From Siphonodentalium dalli (Eukaryota > Mollusca > Scaphopoda > Gadilida > Siphonodentaliidae): a stretch of 64,000 nt of DNA. Shown here one piece after another: positions 23,046-35,243 of the stretch. How positions within the stretch are numbered: position 1 is the stretch's first letter; each line of letters starts with the position of its first letter. The translations under genes were made by a program, and so were the position numbers. The stretch lies in the NCBI GenBank assembly GCA_032622095.1, contig CP136066.1, forward strand, positions 149,325,559 to 149,389,558. The letters run 5' to 3'. The notes under the pieces were generated by a model. That model ran no database searches. It was not told the DNA's origin and was given only the letters and a program-made list of their open reading frames with translations.

Positions 23046-24044
23046 CTAGAAGGTGACCCGACATCGTCCGGGCTTTGACCTTGAATTGACCATTTTGAAG
23101 GTCAAGGTCAGGTGGGGTCACGATTTGACCCGTCCAAAACACTCCCTGGAAACAATTACCACTATGGTCCACTAAGTATCAAATTTTGTCAAAATCCGTC
23201 TGGCAATTTTCCAACACCAACACCCCAAAAATGGTGGAAATTGGGCAAGCGGATACCGGGAAATCGGCCCAGCGGATACCGAGATACCCTATGTATCAAA
23301 TTTCGTCCGTAAAAATCCGCCAGTTTTACCCGATTTGATTTCCACTATAGTATGTAAACGCGCCTCATATACACACGCTCATTAATTATCAAGCTTCAAC
23401 GTAAAGATAAATTAGCATTGTGTGGTAAATTTTAACTAATTATTTTCTCGCAGTCAAAGTTGAACAATTTCGATGTTGTTGACATTGACGGCTTGGGGCC
23501 ACCGGTAGATTCCATTTCGCAACAACGAAGTATCATTTCAGCTAAATGGATTCTTGGATGAGATTCCAGACCCGCGGGGTAAATGTAAACAGCTTGAGCC
23601 TATGCGTGGTGTGAATATACAAAAAATAAATCTATCGACAATAGACCTAAGAATATTAGCTGTAACAAAATTTATATATCAGAAATTGTAATAAATGATA
23701 TATTTTGGGATAGATGCACGATTTTTAATAGCCTGCAAATTGACAATATATATTGTAAATGTTATAATTTTGGGAAAAATACACGATGCGTAATTGCATG
23801 CCTGCAAATTGCTAACGTTCGTCGACGTATGAATATAGCACTGCGGATCCCGAGATATGAGTTTTGAAGGTCAAGGTCACGTCGCACGGGCAAATCAATA
23901 GGCCTATGTTAACCCCCGGCCGAAAATACCCCCACGTACCAAGTTTCATCGAAATCGGGTCGGTCGTTTTTGAGTTCATCGATTACACACACACACAGAC
24001 AGATACACACACACACACACAGATCTTTCAAAATATATAATAGA
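23046..24044 (-). mobile_element. Helitron-like element, family 2, reverse copy D (999 bp)
   Basis: On the minus strand it starts TCTATTATATATTTTG at 24044 and ends with hairpin and ACCTTCTAG at 23046. It is the same family as copy C but in the opposite orientation, with the 3' ends facing each other across 37 bp. It has interior segments missing from C. Confidence 0.75.
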
Positions 24045-24419
24045 CTATCCGATGAGCCCGACGTTGTCCGGGCTATTCTTCCGGGCTATTCAAAAACCAA
24101 ATTTCAAGTCGTTAGCTCCACCCGTTTCCGAGATCTGGTCTGCGCATGCGCGAAGTTGGCGTCGCACGGGCTCGGCGACCCGACAAAATTCGTATCCGGG
24201 GCAAGATACATTCACATACCAAATTTCAAGTCGATAGCTCCATCCGTTTCCGAGATCTCGTCTGCGCCAATACGACAACGTCCACCGCCTGGTCAAACTA
24301 CACACACGTACCAAGTTTCGTCCCGATCGGTCGAGAATCGTAGATTTGTATTAATGACAAACATACAGACAAACATACAGACAGACAGACAGACAGAGGT
24401 CTTCAAAATATATATGAGA
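24045..24419 (-). mobile_element. Helitron-like element, family 1, reverse copy E (375 bp)
   Basis: On the minus strand it starts TCTCATATATATTTTGAAG at 24419, preceded by A. It ends with the family 1 hairpin and ATAG (CTAG in other copies) directly against the TC of copy D. The order family 1 then family 2, with zero spacing, mirrors A/B-C. Confidence 0.75.
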
Positions 24420-24928
24420 TATAATATTTATTCATATTTATTTAAAGTTTATGAAAAAATAGGCACACCTGTTGGTCTTTCATCATCAAGTTACATGGAT
24501 GTGTGTGTCGTAGTTTCAAGAAACTGACAACTGCACTATCAGATACAGTATCCGACTTGACACAACCATCACGATAAAGGTACCATTAGTATACGTTTTT
24601 CAATACAAGAAAGTGTTTATAGCGTGCACGCAGTGAACCCATTACTATGTTTGGTGACCAGAAAACGACTTTCAAAAACGGAAATTTCAATACTTTTTCA
24701 CTGTTTGTCAGCCAAGCAAAAGATCCAATGATCCGTCACTTATAAAGAGCGTCCACACTTTTATCGTCCAAACGCCGTGGGTAAAATAAAGATCATTGTT
24801 GTGGTAATTTCCTAGGTATGGTTGTGTGGATTCCCGCATTGCTTGTGACATGCAAATGGGGGTAAATTCAAGTATTTTTTATTTTGCATGGTGAATTGAA
24901 AATTGGTGTCAAATCGGAACGAGGATCT
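24420..24928. other. No gene seen
   Basis: AT-rich unique-looking sequence between repeats. Confidence 0.4.
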
Positions 24929-24932
24929 TTAA

Positions 24933-25427
24933 AGGCACGTGAGGCCTTAATTGTCGAAAATATTCATATTTGTTCCAAACACCGTAAACAGAAAAACATT
25001 AAAACGCATACAGTTCCGTTCATATATAACATGACCATCGCGTAAACAGCATGTTATCATAAATACCTACTATATTTTACCTAAGCAAGAGCCTGATTGT
25101 GTTACAGAAGACAGCACAATGCTACTGGCTAATCACACACAAATGTCATAAACGCTCTTTATTCGTTCCATATAAGGTATTCACCGACAAAGAGCGCTCT
25201 TTATGTTTACCATCATAATATAAACAAACACCAGAAATGTAACTTTTTATGCCTTTGTTTACATAACAATGGTCAAACAAATGACCATAACATACTGTTT
25301 ATGCGATATTTCTTATTTGTAAACGGACAAAGTCTAATCTACATTTTGATGTTCTTTCTGTTTGTGGTGGTTTTTGACGGGTGGAGATATTTTCACAGGA
25401 TATCCACCGCCAAGGCCAACCGTGTCT
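24933..25427 (+). mobile_element. TTAA-flanked MITE-like element, family AGGC, copy 1 (495 bp)
   Basis: TTAA lies at 24929-24932 and 25428-25431. The left end reads AGGCACGTGAGGCCTTA and the right end reversed reads AGACACGGTTGGCCTTGG, a 16 bp imperfect terminal inverted repeat. It is clearly the same element as 44005-44498 over its full length. No transposase; piggyBac-type by target site only. Confidence 0.75.
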
Positions 25428-25431
25428 TTAA

Positions 25432-25947
25432 TAATAACTAAAAATAATTAACTATCAACCTAATAAATAAAACAAATTATTGCACCATAAGTTATGCAGT
25501 GTCGAATATACATAGTTTCTTCGTTAGTGACTGAAAACTAGTTTTGATATTCACTATTGACGAAATTCGTATGCCCAAGTATTTGTTGAACTATGATTTA
25601 GAATTAAAAATAAATTCAAATCATCATACATTCCCATTGTAATTTATCACCACTATTCTGGTGAAGTGGCATGAGCTCCATATTCCGATAGAGAAAATCA
25701 CTATAACCGAGTATTAACTTTACCAGAAAACAAAGCACGGCTAATTTCATAAATCTAGAAACGCTTTTTATTTGTACTATGGATATATATATTTGCGAAT
25801 TTCAAATGAATTTGATGAAATATATATTTCATGCTGTCATTAGACAATTAGACCCCCAGTATTAGTTAAGTATGATTTTTCATTCATGGACAACACAATT
25901 ACTAAAAATTCAGTGTGTACATTAAGTTTTATAAATCTTGTAGCGTT
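25432..25947. other. No gene seen
   Basis: AT-rich. A short AAACGCTTTTTATT-like match to the TTAA family interior lies near 25760. Confidence 0.4.
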
Positions 25948-25951
25948 TTAA

Positions 25952-26158
25952 CCCTTTCAGTGCCAAGTCCGATATTTGTATCAACCCATATTTCCCCGAT
26001 CATTTTTCAAATTTATTGATTATAATAATGTGATATATTGATGGAAAGAGCTCCCAGAGCTCTTTCCGTCGATGTATCACATTATTATAATCAATAAATT
26101 TGAAAAATGATCAAGGAAATATGGGTTGATACAAAAATCGGACTTGTCACTGAAAGGG
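25952..26158. mobile_element. Near-perfect palindromic TTAA element (207 bp)
   Basis: TTAA at 25948-25951 and 26159-26162 flanks CCCTTTCAGTG...CACTGAAAGGG. The two arms of about 100 bp are almost perfect complements, meeting at GAGCTCCCAGAGCTC near 26049-26063. This is a foldback MITE. Its CCC-starting ends plus TTAA fit piggyBac-type mobilisation. The ends resemble those of the element at 10532-10878. Confidence 0.85.
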
Positions 26159-26162
26159 TTAA

Positions 26163-26594
26163 GGGCAACCACGTATGCTGAAATCAGCTCACAAATCCCG
26201 GTCTGGCATATTGTTCAGAAAACGATTTGTGGTGTCATTCCGGTCTTATGTCAGAATGGTTATAGATATATTTATTTGTTTGACCATACATCAATGGTTG
26301 AAAGAAAGCATGTTTACTTACGATATATATAATATACAAGGCATTGCGAAACGAATAAAAGACAGGATCAATTCAATAATACATTATTCCAGATGTAACC
26401 GATCATGGGCAGGGTAGACCATACACTGTCCGTAAGTCGGTAACATAGAATTTAACAAGAGCATCGCTAAGGCATGGCAAAATACGCCCTTTAGCTATTT
26501 AGAATGTACTACCGCAAAATAAAATAATTTGAGCTTTCAAAGAATAACTGATATAAGTTTAATTTCAAATGCCAAAATTTGCTCAAATTATAAG
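26163..26594. other. No gene seen
   Basis: Short open frames without a domain. Confidence 0.4.
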
Positions 26595-27037
26595 TAAAAT
26601 GCCCGTAACTCATGTGAAAATAATTCGACAGAACCTATATTCGAACTGGCCTATAGTTTCACCTGGAAATACACATACCAGCTTTGGTTCAGATAAAATA
26701 ATCCAAACTGGAGTGATCGGTACCGAAATATTATGAAATCGGTAAAAAACAAAAAAACAACAAAAAAGAGCCGTATCTCATGTAAAACATAATTGGACGG
26801 AACCCATATTCGAAATTGGCCTGTATATTTAGCTGCGAAATGCAAATACAAACTTTGGTTCAGATCAAATAATCCAAAGTGGAGTTATCGGTCGGAAACC
26901 AAAAATGTTAACAGACTGTCGAAAAAGGGCCGCAACTCTTGTAAAAATAATTGGACGGTACCCATATTCGAATTGTCCTGTGTTTTTAGCTGGTAAATAC
27001 ACATACCAGCTTTGGTTCCGATCAAATAATCCAATAC
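26595..27037. repeat. Tandem repeat, about 160 bp period, three units
   Basis: AATTGGACGGAACCCATATT-type anchors start at 26624, 26791 and 26949. They are followed by ACATACCAGCTTTGGTTC and GATCAAATAATCCAA. The similar overlapping minus-strand frames reflect the repeat, not a protein. Confidence 0.8.
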
Positions 27038-27450
27038 GAGCAGTACACAAAGAAACATTACTGCCAGCTCAATAGTTCCACCTGTCTCGGTATTTACTGA
27101 GGTTGGGTTTTCTGAGGGATTGGTGCGTGACGGTTATTTATGTGCGAAAAATTTATAACAGCCAGACCGAAAATAAAAACTGGAAAAGTTGTGGACCTAT
27201 AAAGTATTTTCCAGAACACATGAAGCCCGTATATCAATAGTTTGTGTATTTGTCAACCTATCCAATACCTCCTTGCAACAAAGACATAATTCGGAATTCG
27301 ATTGAGCCATGTCCGTTTCAGAACGAATTCGTAAGTGTGACTGGTTTGTTGCGTCAATATATCTGTTCTCAAATGGCAATATATACAAATAGAACACCAA
27401 TTTTGTTATATACATTACATTACTGATGCGAACATGAATGGAAGACATAC

Positions 27451-27721
27451 CTTCAAAACTCCTGAATACACTTCGTGACATCGAAATGGGTTCAATGACG
27501 CCGTCAGACAAATAACACTCGTTTTTCTCCCCATCGTACGAGAACTCTCTGCACGAACCCTCACACAGCCCAGCACACTGAATCTCTGAGTGAGCCGTCT
27601 CCACTCGTGTAGGGAATGGTGCACAGCCGGCTGGTGACAAATCTTCAATAGCCATAAACTTTCTACAGTGTACAATACATATGGTTGCCATTACAACAGT
27701 GAACGTTGTCGCCAAGTACAT
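27451..27721 (-). CDS. First coding exon of a secreted PAN/apple-like domain protein
   Basis: Reading from ATG at 27721, residues 1-19 (MYLATTFTVVMATICIVHC) form a typical signal peptide. They are followed by a cysteine-spaced PAN/apple-like segment with GCAPFPTRVE, QCAGLCEGSC, EFSYDGEKNECYLSDG. Such domains bind protein or sugar ligands in secreted proteins and in molluscs are often joined to C-type lectin domains; that pairing here is inference. The exon is about 90 codons. It ends at a strong donor, GAAG|GTATGT, at 27451/27450; reading on past it soon loses protein-like character. The remaining exons should lie at lower coordinates but were not found. A broken paralogue occurs at 33.03-33.25 kb, indicating a local gene family. 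The start was chosen because it gives the signal peptide. Confidence 0.7.
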
Positions 27722-27746
27722 AACGCCGAAAGTGAAGGTGGTCCTG

Positions 27747-27754
27747 CTATATAG
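27747..27754 (-). promoter_or_regulatory. Possible TATA box upstream of the PAN exon
   Basis: CTATATAG lies 26-33 nt before the ATG. With normal TATA spacing the transcript would start almost at the ATG, leaving nearly no leader, so this may be chance. Confidence 0.2.
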
Positions 27755-30026
27755 TCAAATTCACACTTCTTCTCGCTCGTTAGTAAAGATCTGATAAAAC
27801 TTGCCTGTCTAATGACGCGTTAATAACTAAAAGCTCGCGACATAACGTGTGGCGTGCTGTCCGATAGCCCACCCCTTTCAAACTTATGAGATGGGTGGGT
27901 AAATTGCCGCGCGGATTTGTGTATAAGTAATCGATGAATGGCTCAGGACGACCGGGATAGTCATCGGGTTGTCATAACACGATTCTAAAACGTTTCCCAA
28001 CGATATTGGTGCACAATGAGTGCCATGAGCGCAAGTATGAAGCCCATTCACCATGGTCGCGTAGAAAAACCAAATCAGTCCGTTATAAAATATGGGGTTT
28101 GACCACTGTTGGATACCCGTTGAGGTTTGTACTTTTCAAGATGTCCAAGCCCAGTGGTCAGGATAGACGGTAGGTGTATATATTGTCTTCAGGCATCAAT
28201 CAGCGACTTCTTTCGGAGATAAACCTTTGAACAGTTATGTAGAAATGGGTACCCAACACTTAACGAACACACGCTTCGCATGACAGGCATGTGAAATGTT
28301 GCATTTGGCGTGTCAAGTCGTAATCAAATTTCGAAATTTTCTCGAGGCTGCGTAATTTTACGTAATTGTTTGGCCCTAACTGATCCGCAATGTATTTATT
28401 GTCATGGGTAGATTAGGTTACCACACATCTTCGAAGCAATGGATGGTGAGAATAAACATTCCATATTTCAATATTGTGTGATTTTGAATATTACGTTTCA
28501 ATTTGAAGCAAATTTGAATAATGTTGAACACGTTCCATTGATACAGATATCTTAGGAACCAGATATCTTAATTTCCAACCGAATAGTTCTGATGGCACTC
28601 CCAATTGTTCGAGTGAAACAAACCCATTACGGGCTTGATTGAAGCCTGCAGCGGGGTTTACTGCATGGCGCCCGCCACTGGGTTTACTTAACAGTAGTAA
28701 GGTGAGTTTGGAAAGACTTGATAATTCGGGTTACTGGATTGATTTTCGGGGAGCTTACTTTTAAAACACGACAACAGATGATTATGTTAGACAACTAGCG
28801 TCATACATGTAACCAATATTTGGATTAGTGCATACATCGATGGATGAAGGTCGAATTAACCTTGAAATAAGGAATGCGCTCAACTAAGATTAAGTTTTTT
28901 CTAAATAATGGTTATCTAAATTATCCATGCATGGACTTCTGACACAGCCTACATAATTGTTTCCTCATATATACGGGGACCCTTTCCTAACACTACTTAA
29001 TGCACCACTTGAAACTAAATAAAACCTTGCTTCGTGTAAAAGAATCGTGTTTTACTGTCGTCCGCAGCGGCGTTTACTTACCCGCAGCAGTGATTACAGG
29101 ACGACCGGAATGTATACACATAATTCAAACCGATGACACGTGGCAACTGATTGGTGTCTACAGCTCAAAGGTCCAATGCCGCGCCGTTTTAACCCTAACC
29201 TAAATATACAGATTTGTTATCGAACGTTCTCATGTCCTATACTTCGAATACTTTAACCGATGTATATTGTATTATTTTCCTGGAACAGCGCTTGATGTAG
29301 ACACGCCGAAAAAAAACGCGTATGCCAGGCCTGATACTATATTGTCCGTAAACATCACCGAGTATCGCGAATCATATATCGTGGTGTAATCGCGGTATAC
29401 TAGTACGCGCGGTTTTGAAGCAGTAACCTTACCGCTGTGTTAGTTGTTACCGGGGTGACCCCACGTTATATGTGGTATAAAGGATGGCTGTAGTATAATG
29501 TTAGTGTTAATGCGATATTATCCACAAAACAAACTTTTGTGAGCGATAAGCAAAAACTCTCAACACCGTGGCGATTTGTTTTCTGAAAGTGATTCACGGT
29601 GATCCATTCAAACTGAACTTTTGAGTGGCATGGACACCGTACTTACGATAATATTGTTGTTGCGTACTCACGTATACAGTATATATTTTATAATCTGGTC
29701 ATCGCTGCTGACTACTAGAGTTGGTTAATTTCACAGATTGCTGCTTTCAGAAGGACTCGCTACATGTACATTCATGACTGAACTACACTACTAGTGTCCC
29801 GTTGAGTCAACTCAGCTACACCGCACCCACCTCGGGGAAGTTACCGAAATTCTACACATCTTCAAAGCTGATGATAAACATTCTTTATGCTAACTCTTAG
29901 GGCCACACTAAATCATCTGAGGCACAAACCCATGAAAATCCCTGGGTCATGTTACACATATCTACCAATTTCCACAAGCTCTTTATTGATCAGCTATCTT
30001 TGTTAATATAATGTATTAGCCTCCTT
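27755..30026. other. No gene seen; presumed 5' flank of the PAN gene
   Basis: Mostly unique-looking sequence. No exon, RNA gene or repeat was recognised, apart from weak open frames such as 29000-29203. Confidence 0.4.
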
Positions 30027-30240
30027 TTAAGTCATCTGGGATAAAAGGCATATATCGCATGATATTCCCCTGGTCAATTTAAACCTGTGTAACAATTTTA
30101 AGCTCCATGGGTCCAAATAAATCGTGCGTGTCCATTTAATCCATCTGACGTCAACGTCACATATGAAACCCCGTGTAATTTTACCCCCGTGGATCCATTT
30201 TAGCTCCGATAGTCCAACCGTTTGGTTGGACAAACGAACA
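30027..30240 (-). repeat. Two degenerate tandem units, about 105 bp
   Basis: On the minus strand the translation repeats a pattern of LK, then K(I/L)TRG, then (F/S)CD. On DNA the words GTGTAA, TTTTAGCTCC/TTTTAAGCTCC and ATGGGTCCA/GTGGATCCA recur. It is probably a decayed minisatellite or part of a longer repeat. Confidence 0.45.
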
Positions 30241-30244
30241 CAGA

Positions 30245-30889
30245 AACACAAACTAGTTTTATTATAGTGCAGGTAGACAGCTTAACTATATAAAGTGGTA
30301 GATATATCATCGGCCTAAAATACATAGCTATTGGGATCGTTGTCTTCACATAATGGCATACTAACAATAGAGAGCATTTGCTTTACATCCGCATGGGAAT
30401 TTGATAGCATAAATTTGTACATACCACTTAATATGCCTATTATTTCTAGAAGATTGCGCATTTCACGACATATTACGATCCGCATAATATGCATATGAAT
30501 TGAATATGCCGTTGATAGATTCACTGCGTGACACAATGAGCATATGTATCGCTTCGAATAGAAGAAGTTATGATCATATCTTATAAATATGGACTTCGCA
30601 ATCGACCAACCCGATCATGTCTCTACGTATATATACCGATATACGTTGATGCGTGGGCATGCACGTCCAGATGTCCAGATCGATATCGAATGGAATATGT
30701 ATATGGTCAGATACACGACCTCATGCAAAGTCTAAAAGACGTTAAAAACGACGACTAATGGACATCCATATAACGTCGCATTACATTCTGAAATTTACGT
30801 CAATGAAACGTCCACGGAATGTCTATTAACCGATGGCAACATGATATTTAGACGACGTTAATGCGACCGTCTAAGTGCGAGATTGGAGC
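30245..30889. other. No gene seen
   Basis: No recognised feature. Confidence 0.4.
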
Positions 30890-31140
30890 TGTCTAGTATT
30901 TTAAACACCAGAGAAAATGGAAGGGCTTGGTGAATGTTTTAGAAATTTCCTCACTCAATGGTGCACACAGATGGTTACTTTTACAAAGCACCTATGATTG
31001 ATAAGACAAATTATCCTTAAACAAAATGTTGGTTAAATTGTATGGAATTAGTCTAAATTGACTGTGACACAACATTGGCATGATGAAATACCATACTTGA
31101 GGTGATGTAGCTCACTTAAATAGATATTTGTGTATAATAA
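30890..31140 (+). mobile_element. Fragment of the 16.8-19.1 kb foldback arm
   Basis: This aligns with 17218-17420 (TCTAGTATTTTAAA, CCTCACT...GTGCACA, GATGAAATACCATACTTGAG), with many differences. It is an old dispersed copy without termini. Confidence 0.6.
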
Positions 31141-33032
31141 TATTCAAAACAGCAGTTTATCTCACACATTTATACTGTGATATGTACTGCCCATAGACAA
31201 TTAAAGCACCATATTAATGCGTAGGTATAAGTACAACAAACGTGCACACAACTGCAACAGGACGCTAAATGGCCACACTCACCCCGAGGCGTCACATCCG
31301 CATGGACAAGTGATGATGTTTAGACCAACATACTACAATTTGTAGAGATGCAATTCGGACAAAACATATTATTAACGTTATGCAACTGTATGATGTGGTA
31401 ATACGAACTTATTGGAAATGGAAGCTTATAGCCTTCACATTTTAACCCGAACAATCGATTTGCGTTGATACGTTTGGAGACTACTCAGAATGAAGACTCG
31501 ACAGCGTTGTGTGGGACAACCTCAAGAATTGGGTATGGTGAACTATAAAAGATACGAAAAACACAGAGTCTTCAATGAAGGATACTAAATCAGACGGATG
31601 TTTTGAAAGACGAAGCAGAACAAGTTTATCATCAAGCTCATCCACCCAAAGAACAGTAACCCAAATTTGTTAAATATTTGGTACCACATCTCATTACGAC
31701 GAGAGCACAATACATAAAAACGTGTTTACCACGTCGTCATATTCCAAGTGACACCTCTTCCCTATGATTTCCATAGGTTAAATAGCCATTGGCACAGGAA
31801 TTACCCCTTTGTCGTGAAGCTTGATTTTTGTGGTGTGGTCTAAAATATGACATTATTTTTAGTGCGGTTCTGACACTAGTTACGAAAACACAAGATTTCA
31901 AGGCGAATTCCATTCTAGATGGACATGATTTTTTGGCACATAAAGTTTCCGCAAATGTCAATCTTTCAGATTTAAAGAAAATTTTGGACCTCAAGGTTGG
32001 CTCAAGTTGTGAGACGTAAGAATTCGTTCAATGTCAGCAAGGTATGACTGAGGATTACTATAATGTCGAGAAAGTTGCATGCATGTATAATCTAGATACG
32101 AAAATCCTCTTGCATGCGTTGGAACGCGATATGAAATAAAGGCTACCAAACAGTTTACGTGCATCTTTTTAAACGATGAAATATGACATAGACTCATCAG
32201 ACAAAGGCCAAAGTCAGTCCTGGTCCTTACATACATGCCTTGGATACGTTTCAAACAAACTCGATGGATTTTTCTCGAGCGAAGTAGAGTCAGACACTGG
32301 AGTTTAACAGTCGCTTAGAAACGTCATGGGGTTTTCATTGTTTATAATTTGTTCCGTATTGACGCATTTACTGTCTAGCGATCACAGTTGTCATTGTTCC
32401 CCTATCCGACTATTCTCAGTTTGATATACCATACGACTGAAACGACGTTTGGACACAATCAAGCAGTCAAATTGTGGCTTGGAGATTTTAGATACACTGC
32501 CCTGGATTTCAAAACATATTCCATGAATATTTTAACTTGATTATTTCGTTGTGAAATACCAATTGGTAAAAACAAGATATGTATATATACATATTATGGT
32601 TCGATGTCATGCCATCATTTGTGGAAAAATGTCAATTTGCCGTTGTATGTATATTTGTGCAATGTGCTATATTTATTGTTGTGGATACCGGTCACTTAAA
32701 TTGTGAACTTTTAGCTACATCTTAATGGATTGTCCCGACGCAATGTGGGAATCGCATGCGAATCTAGTTTGTATGTTAATTGCAGAGAATCGTACATTTA
32801 GAAGGGACGAATTCAACTCCAGAGTGTATACATTAGTGTCCAACTGTCCATGATAAGGCATGATGGGTGGGAGTAGCGATCACGAATTATATACCATCGC
32901 ACATTCGAAAGCTGGTAAGATTCAGACCCATATATTGGATTATGTACTATAAGCGCTAATAGGTGAGTCATGGATGATCTGCTGCAGTCATTTCTCAAAT
33001 ATATTTACATCACATACATGTATGCCATATGC
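31141..33032. other. No gene seen
   Basis: No exon or element recognised. Overlapping open frames on both strands near 31.74-32.25 kb show no domain. Confidence 0.4.
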
Positions 33033-33250
33033 GACGACCCCCTGGACACTCTTCTTGGCGCAGACGGCATCAGACAAGTAACACTAAGTCTTGTTCTTCT
33101 CCCCACCATAAGATAACTCTTTGCACGAACCCTCACATAGCCCAGCACACTGAATCTCTGAGTGAGCCGTCTCCACTCGTGCAGAGAACGGCACATCCAG
33201 CAGGTGATATATCGTCAACTACCATAAACTGTATGCAGTCCACAGTACAA
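33033..33250 (-). pseudogene. Broken paralogue of the PAN/apple exon
   Basis: The minus-strand DNA aligns with the exon at 27451-27721. FMVVDDISPAGCA corresponds to FMAIEDLSPAGCA; then after a frame change come TRVETAHSEIQCAGLCEGSC and KELSYGGEKN, and then a TAG where the intact copy has a glutamate codon before CYLSD. The signal peptide region is partly recognisable. The frameshift plus stop make it non-functional. Position and orientation match a tandem duplication of the PAN gene about 5.5 kb upstream. Confidence 0.75.
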
Positions 33251-33269
33251 AGCGAGATAGCGTAACTAA

Positions 33270-33560
33270 ATTTACCCTCTAGGAACCTCATTCTGCTTAG
33301 TCCTCAACTGCTATGGGAGACATATGACGGATTGAAGCTCCCAAGTTGAAAATGGTTGATGTTCACCCATTAGTCACCTCGATTATGCATTTTATCTTCT
33401 GCAAATTAGCGGATATAGAAACTGATCAGGGGGGGAATTAACTAAGACAATGTCAATTTGAGACTATAGATACTTCCCAGAAGATCAGGCCCCAGCAGAA
33501 TGAGGTCCCCGGCGGGTGTATTTAGTGATGCTAGTCCACCTTCTGTGGACCTCATTCTGC
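33270..33560 (-). repeat. Dispersed repeat, copy 2 (reverse of 8755-9010)
   Basis: Reverse complement of the 8.8 kb copy. Near 33495-33560 an additional stretch repeats the GCAGAATGAGGTCCCC end in direct orientation and closes with GGACCTCATTCTGC, so this copy is internally inverted. Confidence 0.6.
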
Positions 33561-35058
33561 AAATGACAGACATTGTTAAGGCTTGACCACCATACATCGA
33601 AATATTGTTCATTCAAGAGGTAGACATTCCACTACTATCACAATAAAGGTATGTATCTCGAATTTACACCAGCGTTTGATTTCCATAGTGCATTGTTCAG
33701 AAGTACAGTTATGATAATGAACACTTGTGAGCATTAGTGATGCAACCGTATTTTTTAAAATATATTTTATTAAAGAATTGCCATTCCTTCCCCGTGATTG
33801 AATAACATTGACGGCCTAGGGAAATGCGAACCACGGAGCCCAACATATTTCCAACCGTTAATTGTAATTTGAAGAACTGTTAATTTATATCATGTTATGC
33901 CCACATTTATGTTGTTAAACCACATGATTCAAAGTCGATATTGAAATGGTGGCTTTGCCTTCCTGCCACACAAACAGCTATTGGCAATGACAGGACAACA
34001 TGCCGATAGGCTAACAAATGCCTGAATTATCTATATACAAACATTTAGATCTGAAAATACATATCGCCACAATGGCACATTTTCAACTGTTTTATTGTTA
34101 TTTGTGTACATTAATGCGATAAACGGTCTTTAATCTTACCATATCAAGACCTAACAGGAAACACTCATATTGACCCATGCCCAAGAACAACCCGAACCCT
34201 ATCTTTGAATGCTATACATTGATTAATATTCTGTGCAGTGTATAAAGCAATAAACAGTGTTTATTGACATATGTGTACCCCGGGGCGGGGTCACGAAGTA
34301 ACAAAGGAGAGCATAATTTCATGTTGTAAACCCTTTACATTTTAAATAACCATTGATGGGTTGTTCCATTAAGAAATGTTTAGATAATAAGTTAAACAAA
34401 CGACCAGATATATCGAAATTATTATCTGAACTTTCCCCACCAATGAATATGACTTCTTCTGAACTTGTATTATATTTTGGTCTGACCCATCAATATTGAA
34501 AATACACTGTTGTAACTGAGCGGGAATATCCATTTAGTAACAAAAGGGTAAAACAGTCACGGGTTTTGTTTATTGTTGTACTGACGTATGTGATGCTTAG
34601 TCACCGCGAGATCATTGTTCTGGCGAAACAAGGCGTCGAAAACATACAGAAATGTCTTAAGAGTGTTCACACTATAGGACACCAAACACTTTATCATGTT
34701 TATGAGTTTGATCGTAGGCATTAAGTATTTTCTAATGGGCTCTGGCCATAACATAATTGGAATGAACTATGTTTTACCGGGAGTTTGATGGCATACATTA
34801 AATTTGTTTTGATGGTGCGCGTTCTCCCACAAAGGGACGAATTTTCTCTTCGCATGGAGATGGACATAATGAGTATCCCTGCTATGTCTATGCATGCGGA
34901 TGAAAAAAAAAATCGTTGGGACTGTAGATAATTCAGAGAGGTTTCGTATGTCACGGATGAGCAACGGATACGTTTAGGCCGACGGTTAGGGTAGTACGTA
35001 ATCAAGTTATGCGCACCTGCTAGCCGTAGCCGTAATTTCCTAGCCCACGCCTTGGTAT
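33561..35058. other. No gene seen
   Basis: AT-rich. A fragment near 34118-34145 resembles the TTAA family interior (AAACGGTCTTTAAT, TTACCATATC). The minus-strand 118-codon open frame at 34721-35077 has no recognisable domain. Confidence 0.4.
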
Positions 35059-35063
35059 ACGGT

Positions 35064-35243
35064 CCTGCTAGAATCAATTACACCTGTTTGGATCGATGTT
35101 TATAACTGACGATTTTCTCTAAAAACGTGAACAAAAACAACCCAACCTCCGACGGTTCCTGCTAGAATCAATTACACCTGTTTTGATCCATGTTTACAAC
35201 TGACGATTTTCTCTAAAAAAAAGTAAACAAAAACAACCCAACC
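35064..35243. repeat. Tandem duplication, about 92 bp
   Basis: CCTGCTAGAATCAATTACAC is followed by AACTGACGATTTTCTCTAAA and AACAAAAACAACCCAACCTC in both units (starts near 35064 and 35156). Confidence 0.8.

Noticed and set aside
27452-27675. Second minus-strand frame over the PAN exon
   Set aside because: It is an alternative frame of the same exon, lacking the signal peptide and cysteine pattern; the similar frame at 33.0-33.2 kb merely reflects the paralogous DNA.
34721-35077. 118-codon minus-strand open frame
   Set aside because: It starts inside a 92 bp tandem duplication and shows no domain or signal sequence.
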